From Clostridiales bacterium DTU074 (lineage in GTDB: Bacteria; Bacillota; Clostridia; Caldicoprobacterales; Caldicoprobacteraceae), in contig LFSE01000115.1 in assembly GCA_001513075.1 (NCBI GenBank), forward strand, positions 25,326 to 89,325: 64,000 bases of DNA. The letters run 5' to 3'. Below are positions 1 to 8,295 of the stretch, one piece after another. Position 1 is the first letter of the stretch; each line of letters starts with the position of its first letter. The notes under the pieces were generated by a model. The model saw only the letters and a program-made list of their open reading frames with translations, searched no databases and had not been told where the DNA came from. The position numbers were made by a program, and so were the translations under genes.

Positions 1-6
1 CCTCCT
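1..6 (-). promoter_or_regulatory. Ribosome binding site of a gene lying left of the window
   Basis: The first six bases are cctcct, the reverse complement of a perfect AGGAGG. This suggests that a leftward gene starts just outside the window, so positions 7-167 would be a divergent intergenic region between it and the first rightward gene. Nothing else of that gene is visible. Confidence 0.45.
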
Positions 7-245
7 GACTGACAGGTAAAACGCATTCTAATTTTAGCATATTGCTGCAAGAATGTCTTGTTTTTTTGGAAACAAATAGGATTATACCCCCCTTCCTTTT
101 TCCCGTATATTGTGATATAATTTATTATGCACTCCCGTGCGTAGCAGCACAGTATTCATAACCATTTTTGCATATTTTCTATACCAACCATTCCTCGGCG
201 TTTTACTTCAACGGGAGTATAAACGTGAAAGGGGGAATTGGTAAC

Positions 246-539
246 ATGTCAGCGCAGTTAGTTAGGGAGTTTAACGCTGATTTGGGGGAGCTTTCACTTT
301 TAACATCGGGTAAGCATTGGAAGAGATTCAACGCCAATAAAATTGAAAAAATCCAACGCACTACAGGAAGCAAAAAGGTGTTGTTCTTTTCTAAGCCTGT
401 GGAAACAATAGAAATACATATTCAGGGCGAAGACACTCCCTACATCATTCAAAAAGGATCGATAAAAGATGATTTCCAATGGATTGTGGATGTACTGAAA
501 AGATTTGCCGAAAAGAATAAGGTTCCCTTTTCAGGGTGA
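246..539 (+). CDS. Hypothetical protein, 97 aa
   Basis: I do not recognise this protein. It is small, basic and soluble, with no signal peptide or membrane segment. The middle has alternating hydrophobic residues suggesting beta-strands (VLFFSKPVETIEIHI), and it ends in an amphipathic helix (WIVDVLKRFAEKNK). This layout could be a PH-like fold, but that is only an impression. The reading frame is open from 168; I chose the ATG at 246 because GGGGG sits a suitable distance upstream, while the ATG at 168 has no visible ribosome binding site. A TATAAT-like -10 lies at 116-121, without a clear -35. A hairpin terminator follows directly, so the gene appears monocistronic. Confidence 0.6.
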   Translation: MSAQLVREFNADLGELSLLTSGKHWKRFNANKIEKIQRTTGSKKVLFFSKPVETIEIHIQGEDTPYIIQKGSIKDDFQWIVDVLKRFAEKNKVPFSG

Positions 540-567
540 GGTCCAGGTAATGCCTGGCCTTTTTTAT
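540..567 (+). terminator. Intrinsic terminator after the 97-aa gene
   Basis: GGTCCAGG, a short loop and GCCTGGCC form a GC-rich stem followed by a run of six T. Confidence 0.75.
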
Positions 568-659
568 ATGTGACATTGTTTATTAACATGGGCGTTTCAA
601 TTCACAAATAATTACTTATAAATAAATAGGTTTTATATTTAAAACAGGAGGGAAAAGGC

Positions 660-2114
660 TTGAAGCAGCTGTTACGGCAATTTCGGGAGAAAAAATCAAA
701 GTCGGATACTTATATCCTATCACTCCATGAGTTTAACGCAACCAAACAGATATTTCAGCGTATCGCCGAAGGAATTATAGAAGCATCAACGCAAATCAGC
801 AGTTTCGATCTCAGGGCATCCCATTTTGCTGAACTTATCAGCCGTATAACCCAGCGCACCAGAGAGATCTCCCATTCACTTGTTGCCATGGCTCAACAGA
901 CTTCAGCCAGCATGTCGGAGGTGGCCGAAGCTTCAACTCATGCCACAACATCACTTATGGAAATTGCACAAGAATCCAATATCATAGTTCAGAATATTCA
1001 TGATAACTCGCAAAAATTGAACCAGGTGATGAAAAAAAACGAGCAGGCCATTCAAACGGCCCGAAATATGCAGGAGACTGTTGAAAATTTAATTGCTAAG
1101 CTGGAACCAATCCGTGAAACAATAAGGGGTATCGACCAGATTGCCCGCAAAACCAATTTGCTGTCACTTAATGCAGCAATTGAAGCTGCCCGCGCAGGCG
1201 ACGAGGGAAAAGGCTTCGCCGTGGTTGCAGAGGAAATACGCAGATTGTCTGAAAGCACCACAAATCTGTTGGATACCGCCAGAAAGCTGGTGGAACAAAT
1301 CCAGGAGGCCTCAACATCAAGTTCTAATAGCGTTAAAGACACAATTGCCATCATCCACGAAATAAACGATGAACTGCTTATAGTAAACAATAAACTCAAT
1401 GAAAATACCCACTCGGTATCCAAAGTGAATAAGGAAATAGAGGAAGCTGCTTCATTTAACCAGCAGCTTAACGCTTCGGTTCAGGAAGTAACAGCAGCAT
1501 CCCACGTATTAAATCAGGATGCAGAATCCCTTCACAATTCTTCCCTGGAATTGGAGCAGGTCGGACAATCTCTGGAGACCGCATCCGCATCCCTCGGAGA
1601 TATAGAAAATAACCTTGATAAAATTTCGCAAAAAGCAGGTCGCCTCGCCAGTACCCGGCACTGGGCGCTGCCCAACAGCAGTTTTATCGCTGCAATCGAC
1701 AGGGCGATTGAAGCTCACAGAAAATGGGTAGAGGACTTAAGAAGCATGATAGACAATATGGTAATACTACCCCTTCAAACCAACGAACATAAATGCAGTT
1801 TCGGACACTTTTACTACTCTGTGGTCCCATCTCACCCCGAAATCCGCCGGCTGTGGGATGCAGTGGAATCGGAGCATTCCGTGCTGCATAACAATGCCAA
1901 AACCGTTATTGAATGCATACAGAATCAGAAGAAAGAAAGAGCGCTGGAAATATTTGAGCATACATTTGAGCTATCTCGAAACATAATACAGACGTTTCAA
2001 AGAATACGAGAGATAGCCCGGGCACTTGATGAAAATCAGCAGGGTCTGTTTGAAAACAATCTATTCGAGCTATTCGACTTAAATAACACCCAAAACAACA
2101 AAATAGGACAATGA
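660..2114 (+). CDS. Soluble methyl-accepting chemotaxis protein with C-terminal CZB domain
   Basis: This is a cytoplasmic chemoreceptor of 484 aa. It has no transmembrane segment and no large N-terminal sensor. Most of the protein is the coiled-coil MCP signalling domain. The conserved hairpin tip is clear around residues 160-200 ([20 protein letters not shown]), the part that docks CheA and CheW. The last ~140 residues match a chemoreceptor zinc-binding (CZB) domain: an HxxW motif in EAHRKW, then HKCSFG, then a late His in SEHSVLH. In this family a His/Cys-bound zinc senses redox or hypochlorous acid. The start is TTG at 660, preceded by AGGAGG with good spacing. No other che genes are nearby, so the partner kinase must be encoded elsewhere. 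Confidence 0.9.
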   Translation: MKQLLRQFREKKSKSDTYILSLHEFNATKQIFQRIAEGIIEASTQISSFDLRASHFAELISRITQRTREISHSLVAMAQQTSASMSEVAEASTHATTSLMEIAQESNIIVQNIHDNSQKLNQVMKKNEQAIQTARNMQETVENLIAKLEPIRETIRGIDQIARKTNLLSLNAAIEAARAGDEGKGFAVVAEEIRRLSESTTNLLDTARKLVEQIQEASTSSSNSVKDTIAIIHEINDELLIVNNKLNENTHSVSKVNKEIEEAASFNQQLNASVQEVTAASHVLNQDAESLHNSSLELEQVGQSLETASASLGDIENNLDKISQKAGRLASTRHWALPNSSFIAAIDRAIEAHRKWVEDLRSMIDNMVILPLQTNEHKCSFGHFYYSVVPSHPEIRRLWDAVESEHSVLHNNAKTVIECIQNQKKERALEIFEHTFELSRNIIQTFQRIREIARALDENQQGLFENNLFELFDLNNTQNNKIGQ

Positions 2115-2208
2115 CCCTAGTTGAAAAATCTTTCCATATGTAATATAATTAGACATAAGAGATAATTAAATCTCCTAATATGGTATCAATTGTGAGGAGG
2201 GATAGATT

Positions 2209-2304
2209 ATGTTTAAATTCAAAAAGGTTTCTCCCACATTACTGTACATAATTACAATTGTTTCTTTGGTTTTAGCAGGTATAGCCGGCATGAAATGGGG
2301 TTAA
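2209..2304 (+). CDS. Single-pass membrane microprotein, 31 aa
   Basis: This short ORF has a basic N-terminus (MFKFKKVSP) followed by about 18 hydrophobic residues and a short tail ending KWG. It is preceded by GAGGAGG with ideal spacing and followed by a clear terminator, so it is a self-contained transcription/translation unit. The pattern is a positive-inside single transmembrane helix. I do not recognise a named family. Its position just upstream of a membrane-anchored HD-GYP protein may mean it interacts with a membrane partner, but that is speculation. Confidence 0.65.
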   Translation: MFKFKKVSPTLLYIITIVSLVLAGIAGMKWG

Positions 2305-2332
2305 TGTAATACGTTTTTATTAAGAATTACCT

Positions 2333-2363
2333 CAAAAAAAAGCCTTCTATGGGCTTTTTTTTG
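2333..2363 (+). terminator. Intrinsic terminator after the 31-aa microprotein
   Basis: AAAAAAAGCC, a six-base loop and GGGCTTTTTTTT form a symmetric hairpin with A- and T-tracts, so it could act in both directions. Confidence 0.7.
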
Positions 2364-2476
2364 AATCTTATTTTTATTTTGATGATTTTTGTAGGATTTA
2401 CCGATGTTTTATCGAATAATAAAGCAGCAAACAATAAGCAGAATAAAGAAAACACAAAAGGAAAGAGCATAGCATC

Positions 2477-3745
2477 ATGAAGAACAGAATACATAATAAG
2501 ATAAGCGGTTTATATATATATACCATTGCATTAAGCACGTTTCCTTTGTTAATTTATACATACCCCTGGTTTTCGGTGGACAAAGTACCCGAGATGCTGT
2601 TTTGGCTGGCACTTAACACCGCTGCAGAATACAAGCCCCTTTTGATTTCAAAATCCGACGGCATCAGCGAAATATCGTTATCCTTTACCACGCATCTGTG
2701 CATGATAATACTTTTGGGTACCCGGGGAGCAATCCTAATTGCCATAATCAGTACCCTGATCATCGAAGCCTTATCAAAAAAACCGTATTACAAAGCATTT
2801 TTCAATACGGGCCAGTATTCATTGACCCTGTTGATAAGCGGTAATTTGTTTCACATGCTTAAGCTTTCCCCCCAAACCGTGGCCTTGGATCTGGTAATGG
2901 ATATGCCTGCTCTTATAGTGGGGGCTTGCACCTATTACTTTTTTAATGTCTTTTTTGTAAGTATTGTAATTTCACTGACAACAAACACACCCTTACGCAA
3001 TATATTCATGAGTGACTTTAAGATCATAATAGGCTATTACCTGACCCTGGCTGCGGTAAGCTCTGCAGCTTCAGCCATATATAAGCCGGAACAGCCCTAC
3101 GTTATATTTATTATGATCCCCTCCTTGTTGATGATCGATCAAGCCCTCAAAAGATACTACAGCCTTCGTGAAGAAGCCATAGAAACCCTGAAGGTCCTGG
3201 CCGAAGCTATAGACGCCCGGGATGAGTATACCGCCACCCATTCGGCCAGGGTAGCTGAATATGCCAAAAAAATTGCCCAGCAGATGAAATTGCCGGTTGA
3301 TCACATCAATATTATCGAAATAGCTGGCAAAGTACATGATCTGGGCAAGATCGGCGTGCAGGATCACATACTTAAAAAGAAGGGAAAATTAACGGCTGAA
3401 GAAATGCAGCAGATCGAAAAACATACCGAAATAGGCTATCGCCTGTTGAAAAACCTCAGACCCTACAAAACCGGGGCCATTTATGTCTTATACCATCATG
3501 AGCGTATAGATGGGACGGGATATCCCCACAGGATATCAAGTGATTTCATTCCCCTGGGTGCAAAAATTTTGGCGGTTGCCGACTGCTACGACGCCATGAC
3601 GTCGGATCGCCCTTATCGCAAAGCGTTAACCCAGTCCCAGGCTGTCGACGAATTGAGGCGTTGTTCGGGAACCCAGTTCGATGCCAATGTTGTTGAAGCC
3701 TTCATAGAGGTGTTAAAACGGGATTATAACTATCAGGAGGAATAA
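2477..3745 (+). CDS. Membrane-anchored HD-GYP domain phosphodiesterase
   Basis: This 422-aa protein has an N-terminal half of several hydrophobic segments (about residues 10-220), resembling a membrane sensor module. The C-terminal HD-GYP domain (about 235-415) carries the hallmark motifs: H255 in HSARV, the HD pair H288-D289 in HDLGKIG, HH at 340-341, and GTGYP at 346-350. HD-GYP domains hydrolyse cyclic di-GMP or related dinucleotides using a bi- or tri-metal centre. All ligand motifs are intact, so it should be active, presumably controlled by a signal sensed in the membrane. The stop codon is immediately followed by the ATG of the DUF5317 gene, so the two form an operon. Confidence 0.9.
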   Translation: MKNRIHNKISGLYIYTIALSTFPLLIYTYPWFSVDKVPEMLFWLALNTAAEYKPLLISKSDGISEISLSFTTHLCMIILLGTRGAILIAIISTLIIEALSKKPYYKAFFNTGQYSLTLLISGNLFHMLKLSPQTVALDLVMDMPALIVGACTYYFFNVFFVSIVISLTTNTPLRNIFMSDFKIIIGYYLTLAAVSSAASAIYKPEQPYVIFIMIPSLLMIDQALKRYYSLREEAIETLKVLAEAIDARDEYTATHSARVAEYAKKIAQQMKLPVDHINIIEIAGKVHDLGKIGVQDHILKKKGKLTAEEMQQIEKHTEIGYRLLKNLRPYKTGAIYVLYHHERIDGTGYPHRISSDFIPLGAKILAVADCYDAMTSDRPYRKALTQSQAVDELRRCSGTQFDANVVEAFIEVLKRDYNYQEE

Positions 3746-4321
3746 ATGTTTATTCTATACGCCGTTGCAATAGGTATACTGGCCGGTTATATCAGAGGCG
3801 GGCGGATGAAATGGCTTACCCTGCGTCCCCTAAAGCATAACGGGCTGGCAATCGGCGGCTTTGCAATACAAATCATACTGTTTTCCGGAATATCCTTTTT
3901 GAGTAAAATCCCCCGCGGCCTTACGATAAGCCTTCATGTCATTTCATATATATTACTGCTGCTGTTCACATTTTTTAACAGAAAAATAACCGGTATCCCT
4001 ATTATAGGGACCGGTATTCTGTCAAACGCTCTGGCCATATCATTAAATGGAGGTTATATGCCTACATATATAGGCAAGCTGGAGGGTACATCCATGGGGA
4101 AGTACTCGGAATCCGTAGCACAGGGTTTTAACAATTCCATTGCCATTACCGACAGCACAAAACTACCCTGGCTATGCGATATTTTTCACCTTCCCGAATG
4201 GCTCCCCTTCTCCAACGTCTTTAGCATAGGCGATGTAATCATCGCCGTGGGAGTGTGCCTTTACCTTATCTTTAATATGCAGCCCTCGGAAAAAAAGGCG
4301 CCCAATGAACCAGGATATTAG
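3746..4321 (+). CDS. DUF5317 family membrane protein
   Basis: A 191-aa integral membrane protein with about four or five hydrophobic helices. The short sequence features (RGGRMKWL near the N-terminus, NALAISLNGGYMP, IGDVIIAVG) match my memory of the Clostridia family DUF5317, whose function is unknown. Its AGGAGG lies within the end of the upstream HD-GYP gene and the ATG directly follows that stop, so expression is probably coupled. It converges with thiT only 19 bp downstream. Confidence 0.75.
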   Translation: MFILYAVAIGILAGYIRGGRMKWLTLRPLKHNGLAIGGFAIQIILFSGISFLSKIPRGLTISLHVISYILLLLFTFFNRKITGIPIIGTGILSNALAISLNGGYMPTYIGKLEGTSMGKYSESVAQGFNNSIAITDSTKLPWLCDIFHLPEWLPFSNVFSIGDVIIAVGVCLYLIFNMQPSEKKAPNEPGY

Positions 4322-4340
4322 TCGGCATGCCGTCCCTGAT

Positions 4341-4883
4341 CTATTCACCTGGCGTTGGATTTGCTATATTAGGTATATTAGCTTTATAAATTATCCCTAC
4401 TATTATCATGGACATAATGAGCTCGGGCAACAAAAAACTCCCGTTATACACCATTGAGTAAACCCAGGGATTTTGCCCTTCAGGAGCATAGCTGGCAAAT
4501 ACTACAGCGCCCGATATGACATGGCATATAAACCTGCCCAGCACTCCAACAAACGTACCCGACATGGCTCCAATGATTCCCCTCCGACGGAACAGGCCTG
4601 CCAAACCGAGACAGGCAAATGCAATAACGTAGTCAAATAATATGGAAATGATATGATAACTCCATTTTGGCCCCAACACAAACTGGAGTATGCCGTACAC
4701 CGCTCCGGCCAATATACCGTGGCCAGTGCCCCATCTTATTGCAAAAACCATTATCGGAACCATGGAACCGGCCGTCACCGAACCACCCTGAGGCATTTGG
4801 TAAATTACCACATAGCTTAGCACCTGGGCCAGGGCTATCATCACCCCGGCTTCCACCAGCATTCTTACACTCATCCTTTTCAT
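4341..4883 (-). CDS. thiT: Thiamine ECF transporter substrate-binding subunit ThiT
   Basis: A 180-aa protein with six hydrophobic segments, typical of S-components of energy-coupling-factor transporters. ThiT binds thiamine in the membrane and works with a shared EcfAA'T module, which is not in this window. Identification rests on length, topology, aromatic-rich segments (GPKWSYH, SGAVVFASYAPEGQNPW) and the TPP riboswitch directly upstream. The start at 4883 is chosen because GGAAGGAGAGG precedes that ATG; the frame is open further upstream but runs into the riboswitch terminator. Confidence 0.9.
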   Translation of the reverse strand: MKRMSVRMLVEAGVMIALAQVLSYVVIYQMPQGGSVTAGSMVPIMVFAIRWGTGHGILAGAVYGILQFVLGPKWSYHIISILFDYVIAFACLGLAGLFRRRGIIGAMSGTFVGVLGRFICHVISGAVVFASYAPEGQNPWVYSMVYNGSFLLPELIMSMIIVGIIYKANIPNIANPTPGE

Positions 4884-4913
4884 CGTTAATCCTCTCCTTC
4901 CTTTGGCAGGGAG

Positions 4914-4949
4914 AAAAAAACTGCATGCCAACAAAGAACATGCAGTTTT
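4914..4949 (-). terminator. Riboswitch-controlled terminator before thiT
   Basis: Read leftward, ACTGCATG, an 11-base loop and CATGCAG are followed by a T-run ahead of the thiT ribosome binding site. Its place between the TPP aptamer and the gene suggests transcriptional attenuation, with TPP binding favouring termination. Confidence 0.75.
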
Positions 4950-4950
4950 A

Positions 4951-5045
4951 CTTACAATTCGTCCCTACGCTGGCATTACCCAGATCAGGTTCATGGGTCG
5001 GAGTCATACAACTCCCTCTCAGCCGAATTGCTTCAGCTCCCCGTC
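4951..5045 (-). promoter_or_regulatory. TPP riboswitch (THI element)
   Basis: Read leftward, the segment contains GGGGAGC, then GGCTGAGAGG, then GACCC, then the highly conserved ACCTGATCTGGGTAATGCC and AGCGTAGGGA. These are the signature blocks of the thiamine pyrophosphate aptamer. It precedes a terminator and thiT, giving feedback control of thiamine uptake. Confidence 0.95.
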
Positions 5046-5154
5046 AATATTAATATTTTTATCATACTAGCACCTGCAGCTCCCTTTGTCAATACTCAAT
5101 GCTTTTGTCTATATAAAAACACAATGGAAATCAGAACGCAAAAAGGCTTGGAGC

Positions 5155-5176
5155 CTTGTTTACACCTTGTTTACAC
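5155..5176. repeat. Tandem perfect 11-bp repeat (CTTGTTTACAC x2)
   Basis: Two adjacent copies of CTTGTTTACAC lie between the thiT leader and the oxidoreductase gene. They could be binding sites for a regulator of either unit. A related TAAACAATGTTTGG follows at about 5191. Confidence 0.5.
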
Positions 5177-5309
5177 AGTGAAATATAGGTTAAACAATGT
5201 TTGGAACAAGAACCCCATGGTCCCGGATTGGATAATAGGTTATAATGATTATATAAGCATATGCAAGAAATTTTTGATATAAAGTTACCGATATTATGGA
5301 GGTGATAGG

Positions 5310-6359
5310 GTGCCCCAAAACAACAGGAGCATAAAAACTGGCATCATCGGATACGGGTACGCGGGAAGGATCATACATCAACAACTTATTCAAGCTACAG
5401 ATGGTCTGGAACTACGTGCCGTCAGCACATCGAATCCCGACAGACAGACTGAAGCGGAGAGAAACAATCTAATAGTTTATCCAAACCCCCAGGAGCTTAT
5501 AGCAGATCCGGCTATCGAACTGGTTGTCATAGCTACCCCTCACTATTCCCATGCCGAGCTTTCCATAGAGGCATTGAATCACGGAAAACATGTGGTAACC
5601 GATAAAATAATGTGCTTAACTACCAAAGAAGCCGACGCCATGATACAGGCTGCCCGAGACAACAAAAAAATGCTGAGCGTGTTTCATAACCGACGGTGGG
5701 ATGAGGATTTTCTGACAGTACGAAAGTACATTGGAGAAGCTTGTGTGGAAAAGCCAAGAATCATCAAATCCTACGTATATACTGACAGCTTTCCACAACC
5801 AGGGCGGTGGCGAAGTTCAAGGGCCAAAGGCGGCGGAATATTGAGCGATTGGGGAGCCCATCTTATAGATCAGGCCTTATCGCTTCAACCTGCAAGAGTT
5901 GTATCGGTATATTGCGATATGCAGTATTCTGCAAAAGATGTTGATGTGGAAACCTGGGCTTTATGCGTACTGACTTTTGAAAACGGCACCAGACATATTA
6001 TCGAAACAGCCAATGACAGCCATAAGCGCCTGAAAGGCTGGGATATATTAGGAAGCAGTTCCCGACTCGTTTGTGAAGGCTATGATCCCCAGGAAGCTGC
6101 TTTGCGGAGGGGCGAAACCATACCCGATTCGGTGCAGCAATCGGGATTTACAGGCCTGCTTTACACAAAGAATCAAGAACCACTCCCGTTGAATTTTATT
6201 CCAGGAGACTGGACCAAATACTATAAAAATATAGTTCAGCATCTGTTGCATGGTGAAGAGCTGGCCGTCAAACCCGAAGATGCCAGGAAAGTCGTTCAGG
6301 TTCGGGAATTGGCCTTACAGTCAGCAAGCAATAATATAATTATAAAAACCAGCATATAG
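5310..6359 (+). CDS. Gfo/Idh/MocA family NAD(P)-dependent oxidoreductase
   Basis: A 349-aa soluble enzyme. The N-terminal Rossmann domain starts with a GYGYAG dinucleotide-binding loop. A GKHVVTDK segment near residue 95-100 corresponds to the family's catalytic EKP lysine region, here with DK instead of EK. The C-terminal alpha/beta domain shows the GGGILSDWGAHLIDQAL block. The family oxidises or reduces sugars and cyclitols; the substrate cannot be read from the sequence. The start is GTG at 5310, with GGAGGTGAT upstream. It is a single gene ended by a strong hairpin. Confidence 0.9.
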   Translation: MPQNNRSIKTGIIGYGYAGRIIHQQLIQATDGLELRAVSTSNPDRQTEAERNNLIVYPNPQELIADPAIELVVIATPHYSHAELSIEALNHGKHVVTDKIMCLTTKEADAMIQAARDNKKMLSVFHNRRWDEDFLTVRKYIGEACVEKPRIIKSYVYTDSFPQPGRWRSSRAKGGGILSDWGAHLIDQALSLQPARVVSVYCDMQYSAKDVDVETWALCVLTFENGTRHIIETANDSHKRLKGWDILGSSSRLVCEGYDPQEAALRRGETIPDSVQQSGFTGLLYTKNQEPLPLNFIPGDWTKYYKNIVQHLLHGEELAVKPEDARKVVQVRELALQSASNNIIIKTSI

Positions 6360-6433
6360 CCACAGATATCAATCAACCATCATACTACTTCAGGCAAATC
6401 AGATTCTTTAATGCCCGGCTGCCTTAACATGCA

Positions 6434-6478
6434 AAATAAAGTCCATTACTGTAAGCAACAGCAATGGACTTTATTTTT
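6434..6478. terminator. Bidirectional terminator between the oxidoreductase and mgtE
   Basis: AATAAAGTCCATT and AATGGACTTTATT form a long AT-flanked stem around a ~17-base loop, with T-tracts in both orientations. It serves the two convergent genes. Confidence 0.75.
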
Positions 6479-6503
6479 ATGCTTTATATTTTTACGTTTT
6501 ACC

Positions 6504-7847
6504 TCAGACTGCTATGTGTAAAATCCTTACAGCCAGCGAAAAATATACTATAAGGGAAACTGCATCCACAATTGTTGTAATCAGAGGGCTGGCCATTATG
6601 GCAGGATCTAGCCCTACCTTTTTAGCCAGCATTGGCAGCGTACCCCCAATAAGTTTGGCAAAAATTATTGTCAGAAACAGGGTCAGCGATATAGTGAGCG
6701 CAATAGAAAGATCGTAACCTTCCAGGAAATAAATCCTGATAAAATTGACAACTGTTAAACCAAACCCAACCAATACGCTGATCTGGAGCTCTTTCCTAAT
6801 TACCTTTAAAATGTCAGAAAACTTCAATTGGCCTAAGGCAAGGCTCCGGATTACCGTCACCGACGACTGAGAACCTGCATTTCCACCGGTATCCATAAGC
6901 ATGGGGATAAAAGCTGTCAAGGCCACAACCGCCTCGATGGCTACCTGATACCTTCGTATAATATAGCCGCTTACCGTGGCGGAAATCATCAATATCAAGA
7001 GCCATACGATCCTCTTCCTTGCTAACATCAAGGGAGTCGATTCCAAATAATCTATCTCAGAAGGCTGAATAGCAGCAATGCGCTGGAAGTCCTCGGTATT
7101 CTCCTTCTCAATAACATCAACAATGTCGTCGATGGTTATTATTCCTACCAGCCTTTTTTCCTGATCCACTACCGGCACGGCCAGAAAATCGTACTTCTTG
7201 AATATATCAGCAACATCTTCCCGATGATCGTAGGTATCAACATAGATGACTTCCTTTCTCATTATATCTTCAACCTTTGCATCCGGAGATGCTAAAACCA
7301 GATCCTTAAGAGAAACAATGCCTTCCAGCTTGCGCCGTGCATCGGTAACATAGCATGTATACACAATTTCCCTGTCCCGGCCTACTCTGCGTATTTTTCC
7401 CAAAGCATCTTTCACCGTCATCTCTTTTTTCAGATCCACGAACTCTATAGTCATCAGACTGCCGGCAGAATTGTCGGGATACTGGAGAAAATGATTTATC
7501 AACCTACGCTCGGCTTCAGAAACATTTCTCAAAATCCTCTTAACCACATTGGCCGGCATTTCTTCCAAAAAGTCGATTTTATCATCGAAAAACAGATCGT
7601 TCATGATATCAATCAATTCTTTTTCATCGATCAGCATGGATATTTCGCCCTGCCGCTCGGTAGACAGGTAGGAAAAGACATCGGCTGCAATCTCTTTGGG
7701 AAGCAATCTGAATGCAATAATGGCATTCTTTGAATCCAATTCGTCTAGAAATTCAGCAATGTCGGGTATCTGTAGCTCACTTAACCTTTCCTTCAGTTCA
7801 ACATACCTTTTCTGGGTCAGCAACATTATCATATCCTCAAAAGCCAT
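6504..7847 (-). CDS. mgtE: Magnesium transporter MgtE
   Basis: A 447-aa Mg2+ channel/transporter. It has the family architecture: acidic MgtE N-domain (about 1-130), a pair of CBS domains (about 135-255) that act as the cytosolic Mg2+ sensor, and five transmembrane helices (about 285-445) with the pore segment around MDTGGNAGSQ. Length is normal. GGAGGTAATG gives a good ribosome binding site. I looked for an M-box riboswitch upstream and did not find its conserved blocks. The 5' region instead contains a promoter, a 38-codon ORF and a 10-bp inverted repeat. Confidence 0.95.
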   Translation of the reverse strand: MAFEDMIMLLTQKRYVELKERLSELQIPDIAEFLDELDSKNAIIAFRLLPKEIAADVFSYLSTERQGEISMLIDEKELIDIMNDLFFDDKIDFLEEMPANVVKRILRNVSEAERRLINHFLQYPDNSAGSLMTIEFVDLKKEMTVKDALGKIRRVGRDREIVYTCYVTDARRKLEGIVSLKDLVLASPDAKVEDIMRKEVIYVDTYDHREDVADIFKKYDFLAVPVVDQEKRLVGIITIDDIVDVIEKENTEDFQRIAAIQPSEIDYLESTPLMLARKRIVWLLILMISATVSGYIIRRYQVAIEAVVALTAFIPMLMDTGGNAGSQSSVTVIRSLALGQLKFSDILKVIRKELQISVLVGFGLTVVNFIRIYFLEGYDLSIALTISLTLFLTIIFAKLIGGTLPMLAKKVGLDPAIMASPLITTIVDAVSLIVYFSLAVRILHIAV

Positions 7848-7956
7848 ATCATTACCTCCTTTGCTCCATACGATTATCCCTTATAACTATTTCGTTATAA
7901 TTCCACAATGCATGTCCAAACCACTGCCCCATGTTTTCCGCTTATACGGCATGCAT

Positions 7957-7984
7957 CTATTGCATACCATGGCATATGCAATAG
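7957..7984. repeat. Perfect 10-bp inverted repeat upstream of mgtE
   Basis: CTATTGCATA and TATGCAATAG are separated by eight bases. No T-tract follows, so it is not an intrinsic terminator. It lies in the presumed mgtE leader and could be an RNA hairpin or a protein-binding site. Confidence 0.55.
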
Positions 7985-8041
7985 CCTTAATCATATAGAG
8001 CCAAAATAATGTATGGCTTTGAGAAAGAGAATCCAATAGGA

Positions 8042-8158
8042 TTATACATTATTTTCATTAATTTTTATTAAATGGAAAACAGAGGCAGCAGAATACACAA
8101 TTTCATCACCCGTTATTCTGTTTGTGCTATAAAGAGATTTACTAGGGCCGGCGTCCAT
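8042..8158 (-). CDS. Candidate small ORF upstream of mgtE, 38 aa
   Basis: An ATG-initiated ORF of 38 codons (starts MDAGPSKSLYS, ends INENNV) with an excellent GGAGGTGG ribosome binding site. A sigma-A-like promoter lies 59 bp further upstream (8217-8245). It is hydrophilic, with no membrane segment or cysteine, and I recognise no family. No terminator separates it from mgtE, so it may be co-transcribed. It could be a leader peptide or a small protein; the ~195 bp before mgtE holds an inverted repeat. Confidence 0.45.
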   Translation of the reverse strand: MDAGPSKSLYSTNRITGDEIVYSAASVFHLIKINENNV

Positions 8159-8216
8159 TCTACCACCTCCATACAGTTTTTAGAATAAAATGTAGAAATT
8201 CAAAACCTACCTTTAT

Positions 8217-8245
8217 AGAATAACACACCGCAGGCACAAATTCAA
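8217..8245 (-). promoter_or_regulatory. Sigma-A-like promoter for the small ORF and mgtE
   Basis: Read leftward: TTGAAT, 17 bases, TATTCT. Spacing is ideal and both hexamers are near consensus. Confidence 0.5.
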
Positions 8246-8265
8246 ACCGGAATTGTGAAAAAAAT

Positions 8266-8294
8266 TTAGCGGGCTAATTATAGCCCGCTTTTTC
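8266..8294. terminator. Terminator after the mutarotase-like gene
   Basis: AGCGGGCTA, ATTA, TAGCCCGCT: a perfect nine-pair stem with a four-base loop. A run of T follows in either direction. It lies directly after the leftward gene's stop. Confidence 0.85.
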
Positions 8295-8295
8295 C

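Noticed and set aside
7848..8041. M-box (Mg2+) riboswitch or a short leader peptide directly before mgtE
   Set aside because: The conserved GGTGAGGCTCC-type blocks of the M-box are absent. A 26-codon ORF ending in the mgtE ribosome binding site exists but has no ribosome binding site of its own.
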